Source: Natronorubrum thiooxidans
Lineage (GTDB): Archaea; Halobacteriota; Halobacteria; Halobacteriales; Natrialbaceae
Assembly: GCF_900156475.1 (NCBI RefSeq)
Contig: NZ_FTNR01000002.1
Span: 124,001 to 188,000, forward strand
Length of the DNA: 64,000 bases
Direction: 5' to 3'
The position numbers and the translations under genes were made by a program. This document shows, in pieces, positions 25,646 through 34,145 of the stretch. The first letter of the stretch is position 1; every line of letters begins with the position of its first letter. Below the pieces are notes generated by a model. It had not been told where the DNA came from. It ran no database searches and saw only the letters and a list, made by a program, of their open reading frames with translations.

Positions 25646-26466
25646 TGAGACAACACAAGCCAGACACTGACGGACGACGCTGGAACGACGATCGGGCAGT
25701 CTCCGAAGTCATTGCCTTCGTCCTCGTCTTCGCGATTATCCTCGGCTCAGTTGGCATCCTGTATTCGACCGGATTTCAGGCGATGGACGACTATCAGGAG
25801 AACGAACAGCTCGTCAACGCCGAGCGGGCGATGGACGCGCTCGCAGACAACTTCAACGACGTCATGCGGTACAACGGCGTCAACCAGCGCTACGGTGAAC
25901 TCTCGCTACGAGATGGGACGATCACGACCAGTGATAGTGGAACGAAGCTAAACCTCTCGGTGGAAATTGATGGGACCAATGAATCGATTGTTCACAAAGA
26001 TCGATTTTCCCAGTACGAAGATGATGGGAGACTTGATTTGGGTGAATTTACCTACACCGCAAACGGCGACCGAATCGCCTACGAAGGTGGTGGTCTCGTT
26101 CGCGGCGACAACTCCGAAGACTGGAGTCTCGTTCGTAAACAGCCCCACATAACGTGCAGCGATGATCGCGAGGCAGCGGTCATCTCACTCGTTACGATCT
26201 CGGCAGACGATCGGTCGGTCCAGAGCAGCAGCGGACTGGGCGTCACGATGTCCGTCGAAAACCGCAATAGTTCGGTTTACACCGACGATGTCGGCAGCGT
26301 GACTATTACCATCGACGACGGTGATACCAAATACAACGACGCGTGGAACTCGACTCTCGACACTGATCGTGGCTGGTCGAACAACGACAACGGAGACAAT
26401 CTCAGACGAACGTGTACTGCCGACCGAGTCGTCGTCACCATCGTCGAAGTCGACCTCGAGTACTGA
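25645..26466 (+). CDS. Pilin-like protein 5 of the pil operon
   Basis: 273 residues, the last gene of the operon. The N-terminus NDDRAVSEVIAFVLVFAIIL is strikingly like archaeal pilins of the DRAVSxVIGxxL class, so cleavage is predicted near Ala18. The hydrophobic helix is followed by an amphipathic helix (ENEQLVNAERAMDALADNFN), as in pilins that pack in a filament core. A large beta-rich ectodomain with N-x-S/T sites follows. DUF7289-like by memory. It may be the major subunit or tip protein of the filament, but no experimentally known adhesin is recognisable. Confidence 0.75.
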   Translation: MRQHKPDTDGRRWNDDRAVSEVIAFVLVFAIILGSVGILYSTGFQAMDDYQENEQLVNAERAMDALADNFNDVMRYNGVNQRYGELSLRDGTITTSDSGTKLNLSVEIDGTNESIVHKDRFSQYEDDGRLDLGEFTYTANGDRIAYEGGGLVRGDNSEDWSLVRKQPHITCSDDREAAVISLVTISADDRSVQSSSGLGVTMSVENRNSSVYTDDVGSVTITIDDGDTKYNDAWNSTLDTDRGWSNNDNGDNLRRTCTADRVVVTIVEVDLEY

Positions 26467-26476
26467 CCGCTATGGC

Positions 26477-27694
26477 TTATTCTCGCTCCCAGTCGCCAGT
26501 CAACATCGCTCGCAAGCCCGCCCGAGCCACGAGCGCCTCGACGCGAGCGGCATGGTCGTCGACGGTGCCGGCGGTCTCGAGGTAGAGCCCGTTCGAGAGC
26601 TGCTGTGGAGACGTCATCGGCGAGCCATCGGCGTGTGTTGGTGAGTCGTTCAGAATAGCACGGTCGTCGGCTGTCTCGTCGGGCTGCCAGGGGATGGAGA
26701 CGCCAGAAAGGCCACGATCGAAGAGATACTCCGCAGTGCCGAGCAACGCCTGGTCCGAACTCGAGTGACCGATCGCGCCGATGGAGGTGTGATCGTTGAA
26801 AAACCGGACGACGTACTCGCCATCGTCAGTGGTCGCTGACTCGCCTGAATCCCCGGCATCGCTCTCTCTCGGCGTCGGTGAGTCGGTGTCGGTAGCGTCA
26901 GCTTTGGAGTCACCACTGGCAGCACCAGCGGTGTCGTCACGTGACGGTTCGGTTTCGGTCATCGGCTGCTGGTTGGCGGAAGACGCCTCCGAAACATCGG
27001 TTTCGGAAAACCGAACCGAGACGTCCGTGCGACTGGGCGACTCGAGGTCGCCAGCAACAGGCCCATGAGTGTCATCTGCAAACGAGGCGACGAGTTGCTC
27101 GAGGAATCGTTCGGTGGCAGCTTCGAACTCCGTGGTGTACGCGTCGCCCTGTTCGGTTGCACTCGTGAGGGCTGTGACGATCGACTCGAGGAGTGCCGGC
27201 CGCTCGACGGCGAGTTGGCGGGCGACGAACCCACGGGAGTGGCGCTCGAGGCGACGCGAAACCGCCGCCTGCGAGTAGTGTGTGAGTGCGGATTCGTGGT
27301 CGGAAAGCGACGACAGCTGGCATGCGAGCTGTTCGACATCGGTCGTGCCGGCGAGGAAGAGAAACGCCTGACCGTTGGTGTAGATTGCGCGGTCGATGCC
27401 TGTCCAGGCCATCGTCTCGAGAAGCGCCACGGCGCGGGATTTGTCCAGTGAGTCGCCGAACGGTTCGGTGGCAACGAACAGAGCCGGAACCCCATCGACC
27501 GAGCAAACGTACTCGAGGGCTGTGCCGTCGACGGTCGTATCGGTCACACACGAGTCGGCGTGGACGTCCCAGCCGAGCGTCTCGAGGAAGGGGTCGACGA
27601 GCCAGATACGCGTTTCCCGACCCGTCGCGGGGGGTGTCGAATCGACGAGCACTCTGGAGCGAGCGACGAAGGCGTGAAGATCGAGTGCACTCAT
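26477..27694 (-). CDS. HsdR_N-like domain protein with acidic linker, unknown function
   Basis: 405 residues. Residues 1-150 resemble the N-terminal domain of type I restriction R subunits and related nuclease-like proteins: IWLVDPFLETLGWDV, EYVCSVDGVPALFVATE, GIDRAIYTNGQAFLFL. The expected PD-(D/E)xK catalytic set is degraded (Glu for Asp, ATEP instead of ExK), so nuclease activity is unlikely. A 90-residue acidic and Ser/Thr-rich linker leads to a C-terminal domain (EYVVRFFNDHTSIGAIGHSS ... GLYLETAGTVDDHAARVEAL). It is convergent with the pilus operon and lies 90 bases after cheR on the same strand, so a chemotaxis- or motility-related role is possible, but none is known to me. Confidence 0.65.
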   Translation of the reverse strand: MSALDLHAFVARSRVLVDSTPPATGRETRIWLVDPFLETLGWDVHADSCVTDTTVDGTALEYVCSVDGVPALFVATEPFGDSLDKSRAVALLETMAWTGIDRAIYTNGQAFLFLAGTTDVEQLACQLSSLSDHESALTHYSQAAVSRRLERHSRGFVARQLAVERPALLESIVTALTSATEQGDAYTTEFEAATERFLEQLVASFADDTHGPVAGDLESPSRTDVSVRFSETDVSEASSANQQPMTETEPSRDDTAGAASGDSKADATDTDSPTPRESDAGDSGESATTDDGEYVVRFFNDHTSIGAIGHSSSDQALLGTAEYLFDRGLSGVSIPWQPDETADDRAILNDSPTHADGSPMTSPQQLSNGLYLETAGTVDDHAARVEALVARAGLRAMLTGDWERE

Positions 27695-27784
27695 CGTACG
27701 GTAGTATTCACAACAGCGGTATGTAAGCTCCCGTGTGTGTTTCAGCCGCCGCGCTCGCTGTGTAGAGAACGTCGAGTCGTGGCC

Positions 27785-28639
27785 TTACAGGCTCGAGTCC
27801 GGTTCCGACTGCTTGCGGGTCAGTCCGTTCGTTTCCATCGGCTCCCGGTGATAGATTCGGAGTCGACTGTCACGAACGGTGAACGCGGATTTGAGAGTTG
27901 GCGGGATCGTTTCCGCCTTCCCGATGACGAGTACGCCGTTTCGGCGGATCGATTGAGCGATCGTCCGAATCATCGACTGCTTGTACTCGTTGTCGATGTA
28001 GATAAACAGGTTCCGGCAGATCACGAGATCGAACCCCGTTTTGGGCTCGTCGTTGATCAGGTCGTGGCGCTCGAAGGAGACGTTACGTTTGATCTCGCGT
28101 TTGATCTGAAACGTGTTGCCGTCTCGGTCGACATACTCTGTATAATCGTCGAGAAAACGGAGTTGATCATCGAGGTCGATGGTTCGAGACGCCTCGTAGA
28201 CGCCGTTTTTGGCCGTCTCGAGCGCCGGTTCGCTGATATCTGTCCCAAGGATTGTGACGGCAGATTCGTCGATATCAGGGTCGTCGTGGGCGAGCATCGA
28301 TACCGAGTACGGTTCACGACCGTCAGCACACGCGGCACTCCAGACACGAACGGTGTCGTTGGCGTCGCTGAGAGACTGCAACACCTCACGGATTCCGGAC
28401 CAGACGTCGGGGTTTCGGAAGAAGCCGGTGACGTTGATGCTCAGTGCCTCGAGCAGCGCCGTCTGTTCGTCGGTATCAGCTCGAAGGGTGTCGAGGTACG
28501 CCGCGTACGTCTCACTTTGGGTTCGACGCATTCGCGAGGAGATGCGCCGGTCGAGATAGCTATCGTTGTAGTGACTCGTCGCGAACGCCAGTTCGTCCTC
28601 GACGTACGCCAACAGCTCGTCGAACCCGTCGTCGGTCAC
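27785..28639 (-). CDS. cheR: CheR chemoreceptor glutamate methyltransferase
   Basis: 284 residues. An N-terminal helical domain (YLDRRISSRMRRTQSETYAA) binds the receptor; the SAM-binding catalytic domain has VRVWSAACADGREPYSVSML and the second motif FDLVICRNLFIYI. It methylates glutamates on transducer proteins for adaptation and is opposed by CheB. The usual GEEPYS is DGREPYS here, a small deviation. It overlaps cheD by 4 bases and is the last gene of cheY-B-A-C-C-D-R. The C-terminus has a short polar tail (GLTRKQSEPDSSL). Confidence 0.95.
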   Translation of the reverse strand: MTDDGFDELLAYVEDELAFATSHYNDSYLDRRISSRMRRTQSETYAAYLDTLRADTDEQTALLEALSINVTGFFRNPDVWSGIREVLQSLSDANDTVRVWSAACADGREPYSVSMLAHDDPDIDESAVTILGTDISEPALETAKNGVYEASRTIDLDDQLRFLDDYTEYVDRDGNTFQIKREIKRNVSFERHDLINDEPKTGFDLVICRNLFIYIDNEYKQSMIRTIAQSIRRNGVLVIGKAETIPPTLKSAFTVRDSRLRIYHREPMETNGLTRKQSEPDSSL

Positions 28640-29157
28640 AGCTCGATCACCTCGTGGTCAGCGTTTTTGTCGGCGGTTTTGACGACGAGTGTTCCCGTTT
28701 CGGGCGTGAACTCGACGGTCCGGCCGTGTTCGCCGCCGACGTCTTCGGCGACGAGCGGAACGCCGAGTTTCTCGAGTTCCGCCCTGGCTGCGGCGACGTT
28801 TCGCTGGCCGACACCCTCGCCAAAGCTTTCGAACTCGAACATATCGCTTCCGCCAGCAATTTTCGCTTCGACGGCGGTGTAGTTGGCTCCCGCTTCGACC
28901 ATCCGCCGAAGGAGTGCGCGAATCGCGGTATCAGCGTACTTGCCGGGTTTGCGGTCGCTGTGTTCGGCGGCGTCACCGTCCGGCAGCATGACGTGTGCGA
29001 GGCCACCGATATCCCTGTCCGGATCGTACAGCGCGATTGCGAGACACGACCCCAGCCCATAGGATTTGAGCGTATCGTCGCCCTCGCTGACAATCAGTTC
29101 GGAGATCCCGACCTGGACCGGCGTCGGTGCGCCCGGTTCGCTTCCGTACGTCTTCAT
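28636..29157 (-). CDS. cheD: CheD chemoreceptor glutamine deamidase
   Basis: 173 residues. The catalytic Cys lies in YGLGSCLAIAL (Cys38), His55 in GLAHVMLP, and the following GGSDMF strand-turn matches CheD. It deamidates receptor glutamines and interacts with CheC. Overlaps of 4 bases with cheC upstream and cheR downstream indicate coupled translation. A short N-terminal stretch (MKTYGSEPGAPTPVQVG) replaces the longer leader of some homologues. Confidence 0.94.
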   Translation of the reverse strand: MKTYGSEPGAPTPVQVGISELIVSEGDDTLKSYGLGSCLAIALYDPDRDIGGLAHVMLPDGDAAEHSDRKPGKYADTAIRALLRRMVEAGANYTAVEAKIAGGSDMFEFESFGEGVGQRNVAAARAELEKLGVPLVAEDVGGEHGRTVEFTPETGTLVVKTADKNADHEVIEL

Positions 29158-30413
29158 GTGTTATCGAGTTCCTGGAATTCAGCCGTCGTCGGCGTCTCCT
29201 CGATCCGGTCGACCTCGAGGTCGTTCAGCGCCCGCTCTAAGTCGCTTTCGTCCGGGATCGCGTACACTTCACAGTCGAACTCCCGGCCGTCGGCCATGAC
29301 GACGGTGTCGAAGACGAACGTGAACTCCTGGTTCTCGCCGAGTTGGATGATGACCGGATCGACGGCTGCAGCACCCATATCGTGGATGAACTCCGGTGGG
29401 GAGTGGTCGATCGTCGTATCCAACACGTTTGCCCAGCCGTCGAGGAAGCCACTCGCCATGATGTTGCCGAGTTCTTTGATGGCACTCGTCCCCATCTCGC
29501 CGAAGCCATCCTCGTCGACGTCCATCGGAATCATCGCATCGACGATTTCGTGAGCCGACTCCTCGTCAAACAGGAAGATGAGATAGCCGCTTGGCATCCC
29601 ATCGAACTCGAAGGCGACACCGACGAGTGTTTCGTCCGGCAGCTGTTGGGGAATCGCCTCGAGCGAGACGAAATTCAGCCGCCGAATCTCGACGCTGGTG
29701 TCGATCCCGGTCAGTGTCGTTGCAGTTTCGGCGATCTCTTCGGCACCGCGCTCGGCCATACGGTCGAAGCCGTCGAGTTTGTCGTACTCGATGCCACCGC
29801 TGGTTCGCAGCCGATCGAGCAGCGACGCCATCGACGTCCGTTTCGGGAAGAGGTAGTGGCTGAACCCGATCTCGGTGCCGACGGTCTCGATCCGACTCTG
29901 GAAGAGCAACGCGAGGTCGTCGTCGTCGGGTGTCTCGTCGATGTCGCCGAAGAAGGGCTCGGCGGACTGGCCCTCGACGAACTCGGGGGTCGAGACGTCG
30001 ATCACCGCTTCCAAGACGTCGGCCCAGCCATCGACGAACCCGCTGTTCATGATGTGGCCGACTTCGGTCGCGGCGCTTTGGGTCATCTCGTCGAATTCGC
30101 GCTCCTCGATGTCGACGGCGTCGTCGGAACTCGATTCGGCGAGTAACGTTTCGATGATACGAAACGCGTTCTCCCGTTCGAAGACGATCATCGAGTAGCC
30201 CTCGATCGCGCCAGTCAGTTTGACACGGACGCCGACTTTCTCCGTCGAGTCCTCGAAATCGCGGCGGATCTCCTGGCCGCGCATGAAGTTGAGTTTCGTG
30301 ACGCCGACCTGTGTCTCGACGTCGGTCATATGTGTCAGCCGGCCAGCGGCGAGTCCGGCACCTTCTCGAGCCATCCGGTAGAACGTTCCGAGTGCGTTGA
30401 CGTCGAGTTTCAT
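29154..30413 (-). CDS. cheC: Double CheC-like phosphatase/adaptor
   Basis: 419 residues made of two CheC-like halves. CheC dephosphorylates CheY-P and regulates CheD. The catalytic signature (S/D)xxxExxN appears as SAATEVGHIM in half one, with Asn replaced by His, and as SAIKELGNIM in half two, which is intact. Each half continues with SGFxDGWAxVL. Half two also holds the GIEYDKLDGFDRMAERGA entry. So one half may be catalytic and the other structural. It overlaps the shorter cheC upstream and cheD downstream by 4 bases each. Confidence 0.9.
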   Translation of the reverse strand: MKLDVNALGTFYRMAREGAGLAAGRLTHMTDVETQVGVTKLNFMRGQEIRRDFEDSTEKVGVRVKLTGAIEGYSMIVFERENAFRIIETLLAESSSDDAVDIEEREFDEMTQSAATEVGHIMNSGFVDGWADVLEAVIDVSTPEFVEGQSAEPFFGDIDETPDDDDLALLFQSRIETVGTEIGFSHYLFPKRTSMASLLDRLRTSGGIEYDKLDGFDRMAERGAEEIAETATTLTGIDTSVEIRRLNFVSLEAIPQQLPDETLVGVAFEFDGMPSGYLIFLFDEESAHEIVDAMIPMDVDEDGFGEMGTSAIKELGNIMASGFLDGWANVLDTTIDHSPPEFIHDMGAAAVDPVIIQLGENQEFTFVFDTVVMADGREFDCEVYAIPDESDLERALNDLEVDRIEETPTTAEFQELDNT

Positions 30414-31015
30414 GTCGTCGGCGTTTCCATGTTGTTGACCATTTCGACGAACTCCGCTAACTCGGGGAAGGCGTAGATTTCGGCCTCGATCTGATAGCTT
30501 GGGACAGTCAGATCCGAGTCGAAAAACAGCGCGAGGTCGTCGTTACCGAGGTTGGCTGTTCGGGTGACGACCTCGCCCGTCTGTGCGTAGACGAGTTGCG
30601 GGGCTGCGATGTCGATCGCACGCCCGAGGACGTCGGCCCAGCCGTCGATGAAGCCACTCGCCATCATGTTTCCCATCTCTTCGACGGCGCTTCTGGCCAT
30701 CTTGCCCGAGACGTCGGAGATGTCGTCGACGACGTCACGGAGCATGATCGCCGTGATTTTCTTTGCACTCGCCTCGGGGAAGAGGATGAGAATGTGTCCA
30801 TGTGGCGGATCGAGCAATCGGACGCGAACGCCGACTCGCTTCCCGGAATCGAGCTGTGATTCGATGTCGTCGACGTCGATGAAGTTCGTTTTCGTGACCT
30901 CCATCTGGGCGTTCTCGCCCGTCAGTTTGCTCATGTTATCGGCGACGCCGTTCGTCCCGACTTTTGCCATTTCGTTGATGAAGCTCAGCTTTCGAATATC
31001 GACCTTTAGCGTCAT
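30410..31015 (-). CDS. cheC: CheC-like phosphatase
   Basis: A 201-residue single-domain CheC. SAVEEMGNMMASGFIDGWAD keeps the catalytic Glu and Asn; only one such signature is visible, whereas classical bacterial CheC has two. MTLKVDIRKLSFINEMAKVG is the usual N-terminal helix. It starts 34 bases after the cheA stop. The two cheC genes in tandem are common in haloarchaeal chemotaxis clusters, where paralogues may bind CheD or CheF-type adaptors (family knowledge). Confidence 0.92.
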   Translation of the reverse strand: MTLKVDIRKLSFINEMAKVGTNGVADNMSKLTGENAQMEVTKTNFIDVDDIESQLDSGKRVGVRVRLLDPPHGHILILFPEASAKKITAIMLRDVVDDISDVSGKMARSAVEEMGNMMASGFIDGWADVLGRAIDIAAPQLVYAQTGEVVTRTANLGNDDLALFFDSDLTVPSYQIEAEIYAFPELAEFVEMVNNMETPTT

Positions 31016-31049
31016 GAATTCCTCCGTGGGTGTGGGTGTTCGTTTATTG

Positions 31050-34000
31050 TCATAATGTATTCACGTCAAGAATGTTGACTACCTCTCCCCGTCCCCGTAC
31101 CGTTGCGCCGCTGAGCCCCGGAATGTCGCCCATGAATCCCTCGAACGGTTTGACGACGACTTCCTGTTGGCCGCGGACATAGTCACAGTGTAACACGACT
31201 GGTCGGACGTCGTCTCGAATACGGACGAGCATGCCATCGCCGTTGGCTCTCGGTTTCGGCGTCTCGAGTGCGTCGTCGAGTGGGACAACCGAGTACTCGC
31301 CGTCGCTTTCGGAGAGGGCAAGACGGCCGTCGATCTCTTCGAGACCGTCGGCGGGTTCGATGTCCAGAACCGCTTTCGTCGGGATACCGAACTCCTCGCC
31401 GCCGCTTTCGAGGAAGAGCACGTCGTCGATCGCCACCGTCACCGGCAGCGTCATCGTTACCCGTGTTCCCGAACCAGGTTCGCTTTCGACCGCGACCGTT
31501 CCCTCGAGGTCTTCGACTGTCCGCTTGACGACGTCCATCCCCACGCCCCGGCCGCTGACGTCCGTCACCTCGTCGGTCGTCGAGAGCCCGGGATGGAAGA
31601 TGAGGTCGTAGGCCTCCTCGTCCGACAGCGCAGTCGCTTCCGCTTCGGTCAGCACGTCGGCGGTGACGGCCTCGGAGCGGAGCCGATCGGGATCGAGTCC
31701 ACTACCGTCGTCTTCGACCGTAATCGTCACGCTGTCACGCGAGCGATCGGCGTGGACGTCGACGGCTCCAGTGCGAGGTTTGCCCGCACGCTCGCGGTCT
31801 TCGGGCGACTCGATCCCGTGGTCGACGGCGTTGCGGACCAGATGGATCAGCGGATCGCCGATCCGATCGAGGATACTCCGGTCGAGTTCGACATCCTCGC
31901 CGGACATCTCGAAATCGATCTCCTTGTCCTGCTCGCGTGCGATGTCACGGACCACGCGCGGAAGCCGGTTTACAACCGTTTCCAGCGGGACGAGTCGAAT
32001 GTCCATCACCGTCTCCTGGAGTTCCGTCGTTACATCCGACAGATCGTCGAGTTCCGTCTCGAGTGCAGCGGTATCCTCCCCTTCGGAAACCGCATCCCGG
32101 AGTCGAACGCGTGTCGTGACCAGCCCTTCGACGAGGGTCAGCAACGAATCGATCTGTTCGACGTCGACCCTGACCGACTGGACGTCGTCGGTTTGTTGGT
32201 CGGCAGCCGGTCGATCGGTCGTTTCGGGGATTTCGATTTCCGGTGTTTCGAACGTCGGCTCGTCGATCCGACGGACAACGTCGTCCTCCTCCGGTTCTGT
32301 TTCGACTGCATCGTCACCGAACGACGCCGTAGAGCTACTCGAGGACGCCGACGACGCCGAGTCAGCGCTGTCGTCGAGATCGAAATCGTCGCCAAACGTA
32401 TCGTCGAAATCGTCGTCGCCGAACGAATCATCGCCGAACGCGTCAGCGAAGTCGTCATCGAACGTGTCGTCGTCGAACTCAGAGAGCCCGCTTGCGTCCG
32501 CATCGAACTCGTCGTCCGACGCCGTAAGCTCGGTGTAGGTCTCGACGGCTGCATCGCCGGCAAACGGATCCTCGGCCGTCTCATCGTCGGTCGAATCGTC
32601 GGTCGAGTCCGCAGCAACCGGCTCCGCGGTTGCCGCATCCTCGAGCGAGTCCGTCGAATCGGACTCGTCTTCGAGGCTCGCATCCGTCGCGGTCGGCGAC
32701 TCGGTGTCGATATTGGGCTCGGTGTCGGCCTCGACAGTGGCGTCCGTCTCGGCTTCGGGTAAAATCCCAGACGCGGGTGTCGCCGTTTCGTCTCCCGGCT
32801 CACTGGTCTCGTCCGACTCGAGATCCGTTTCAGCCTCGAGGTCGGCCGCGTCGGACTCGACCAGCATCTCGTCGATGTCATCGTCGGTTGGCTCCGTCTC
32901 GTCGAGAAACGAGTCGTCGTGGACATCGACGTCCTCGCCGATGAGTTCGTCCATCCCGACTTCGTCGTCGCTGTCGAACTCGTCGAACTCGAGCTCATCG
33001 AGTTCGTCCTGCAGTTCGTCGAAACCGACCATCTCGACTTCGTCTTTGAGTTCGTTGAACACGGCACCGGCGTCGTCGACGTCGTCACTGGACGCGTCGG
33101 CTGTCGACTCCGAATCAGCAGTCGACGGCTCAGTGGCCGGCTCGTGGTCGGCTGCAGGCTCGGTCGACGCCTCGGCTGGGGCCAGTTCGTCGTCGTCGAT
33201 GAGGTCGTCGAACGAGCCGGCGTCACCCATGTCGTCGAACATCTCGAGGTCGTCGTCCTCGATGTCTTCGACCATCTCGTCTAAGTTGTCGAACTCGTTG
33301 AATTCGTCGAGCAGTTCGTCGACCTCGAGGTCTTTCGCCTCGTCCGATGAGATCCCGTCACCGGGACCGGCTGCTGGCGGCTCGGTCGGTGACGTTGCAT
33401 CCGATGGCTCCGTGTCAGCGAGGGCTTCGAACCGATCGGTCACGGTACGGAGTTCGAAATCGGCCACCGCTTCGACTGGCTCGAGACCGGAGATGATCGC
33501 GGCTTCACCGACCGCGCTGGCGAAGGCGGCGTCGATCCGTCCCTCGTCGTCACCGGCTTCGATATCGCTTCGGGGTGGCTCGGTCGCGAGCAGGTCGAAC
33601 GCATCGACCAGCGCATCGACGACGAGCACGCCGTTGTTGACATCGTTGCGCTCCGTGAGTTCGAGTCGGGTAAAGTAGATCTCGTGATCGTCGTCCGCCG
33701 GCGGATCGAACCGCTCGAGGACGGCGTCGATGGCCTCGGGTGAGGGGGCCATAACGGACGTTGAGTCGGTCTGGTGTTCGAGGTATTCACGGAGTGCCTC
33801 GATCGTCGCCGACGGATCGGTTTCGGTCTCGCCGTCGGCTGCGACCTCGTCGATCAGCGTCTCGAGTTCGTCGACCGCGTCGAAGATCACGTCCATCAGT
33901 TCGGGCGTTACCTCGAGATCGTCCGTTCGGACGGCATCGAGGAGGTCCTCGATCGCGTGTGCGAGATCGCTCGCAGCGTCGAGTCCCATCGCACCACAGT

Positions 34001-34145
34001 TGCTCTTGAGCGTGTGTGCGACGCGGAAGATGCTTTCCATCGCCTCGTCGTTGGTCGGCTCGCGCTCGAGAGTGAGCAACGCGTTGTTCAGCTCCGTAAT
34101 TCGTTCTTCGCTCTCTTGAACGAAGTCGGTCAAATAATCAGTCAT
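31050..34145 (-). CDS. cheA: CheA chemotaxis histidine kinase with very long acidic linker
   Basis: 1031 residues from ATG 34145 (MTDYLTDFVQ). P1/Hpt domain with phospho-His44 (RVAHTLKSNC); P2-like domain about 140-245 (DDHEIYFTRLELTERNDVNN). Then comes an acidic Ser/Asp/Glu/Thr-rich linker of about 400 residues (roughly 245-650). P3 dimer helix is VRVDVEQIDSLLTLVEGLV, the ATPase N-box HLVRNAVDHGIE, G1 DDGSGLD, G2 GRGVGMDVV, and the CheW-like P5 domain runs to the end. An in-frame stretch 36 codons upstream is rejected because it overlaps the cheB end in poor composition. It overlaps cheB by 8 bases. Most CheA proteins are 650-700 residues. Confidence 0.95.
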   Translation of the reverse strand: MTDYLTDFVQESEERITELNNALLTLEREPTNDEAMESIFRVAHTLKSNCGAMGLDAASDLAHAIEDLLDAVRTDDLEVTPELMDVIFDAVDELETLIDEVAADGETETDPSATIEALREYLEHQTDSTSVMAPSPEAIDAVLERFDPPADDDHEIYFTRLELTERNDVNNGVLVVDALVDAFDLLATEPPRSDIEAGDDEGRIDAAFASAVGEAAIISGLEPVEAVADFELRTVTDRFEALADTEPSDATSPTEPPAAGPGDGISSDEAKDLEVDELLDEFNEFDNLDEMVEDIEDDDLEMFDDMGDAGSFDDLIDDDELAPAEASTEPAADHEPATEPSTADSESTADASSDDVDDAGAVFNELKDEVEMVGFDELQDELDELEFDEFDSDDEVGMDELIGEDVDVHDDSFLDETEPTDDDIDEMLVESDAADLEAETDLESDETSEPGDETATPASGILPEAETDATVEADTEPNIDTESPTATDASLEDESDSTDSLEDAATAEPVAADSTDDSTDDETAEDPFAGDAAVETYTELTASDDEFDADASGLSEFDDDTFDDDFADAFGDDSFGDDDFDDTFGDDFDLDDSADSASSASSSSSTASFGDDAVETEPEEDDVVRRIDEPTFETPEIEIPETTDRPAADQQTDDVQSVRVDVEQIDSLLTLVEGLVTTRVRLRDAVSEGEDTAALETELDDLSDVTTELQETVMDIRLVPLETVVNRLPRVVRDIAREQDKEIDFEMSGEDVELDRSILDRIGDPLIHLVRNAVDHGIESPEDRERAGKPRTGAVDVHADRSRDSVTITVEDDGSGLDPDRLRSEAVTADVLTEAEATALSDEEAYDLIFHPGLSTTDEVTDVSGRGVGMDVVKRTVEDLEGTVAVESEPGSGTRVTMTLPVTVAIDDVLFLESGGEEFGIPTKAVLDIEPADGLEEIDGRLALSESDGEYSVVPLDDALETPKPRANGDGMLVRIRDDVRPVVLHCDYVRGQQEVVVKPFEGFMGDIPGLSGATVRGRGEVVNILDVNTL

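Noticed and set aside
26477-27694. Active restriction system
   Set aside because: Only an HsdR_N-like domain is present, without catalytic residues, helicase, M or S subunits.
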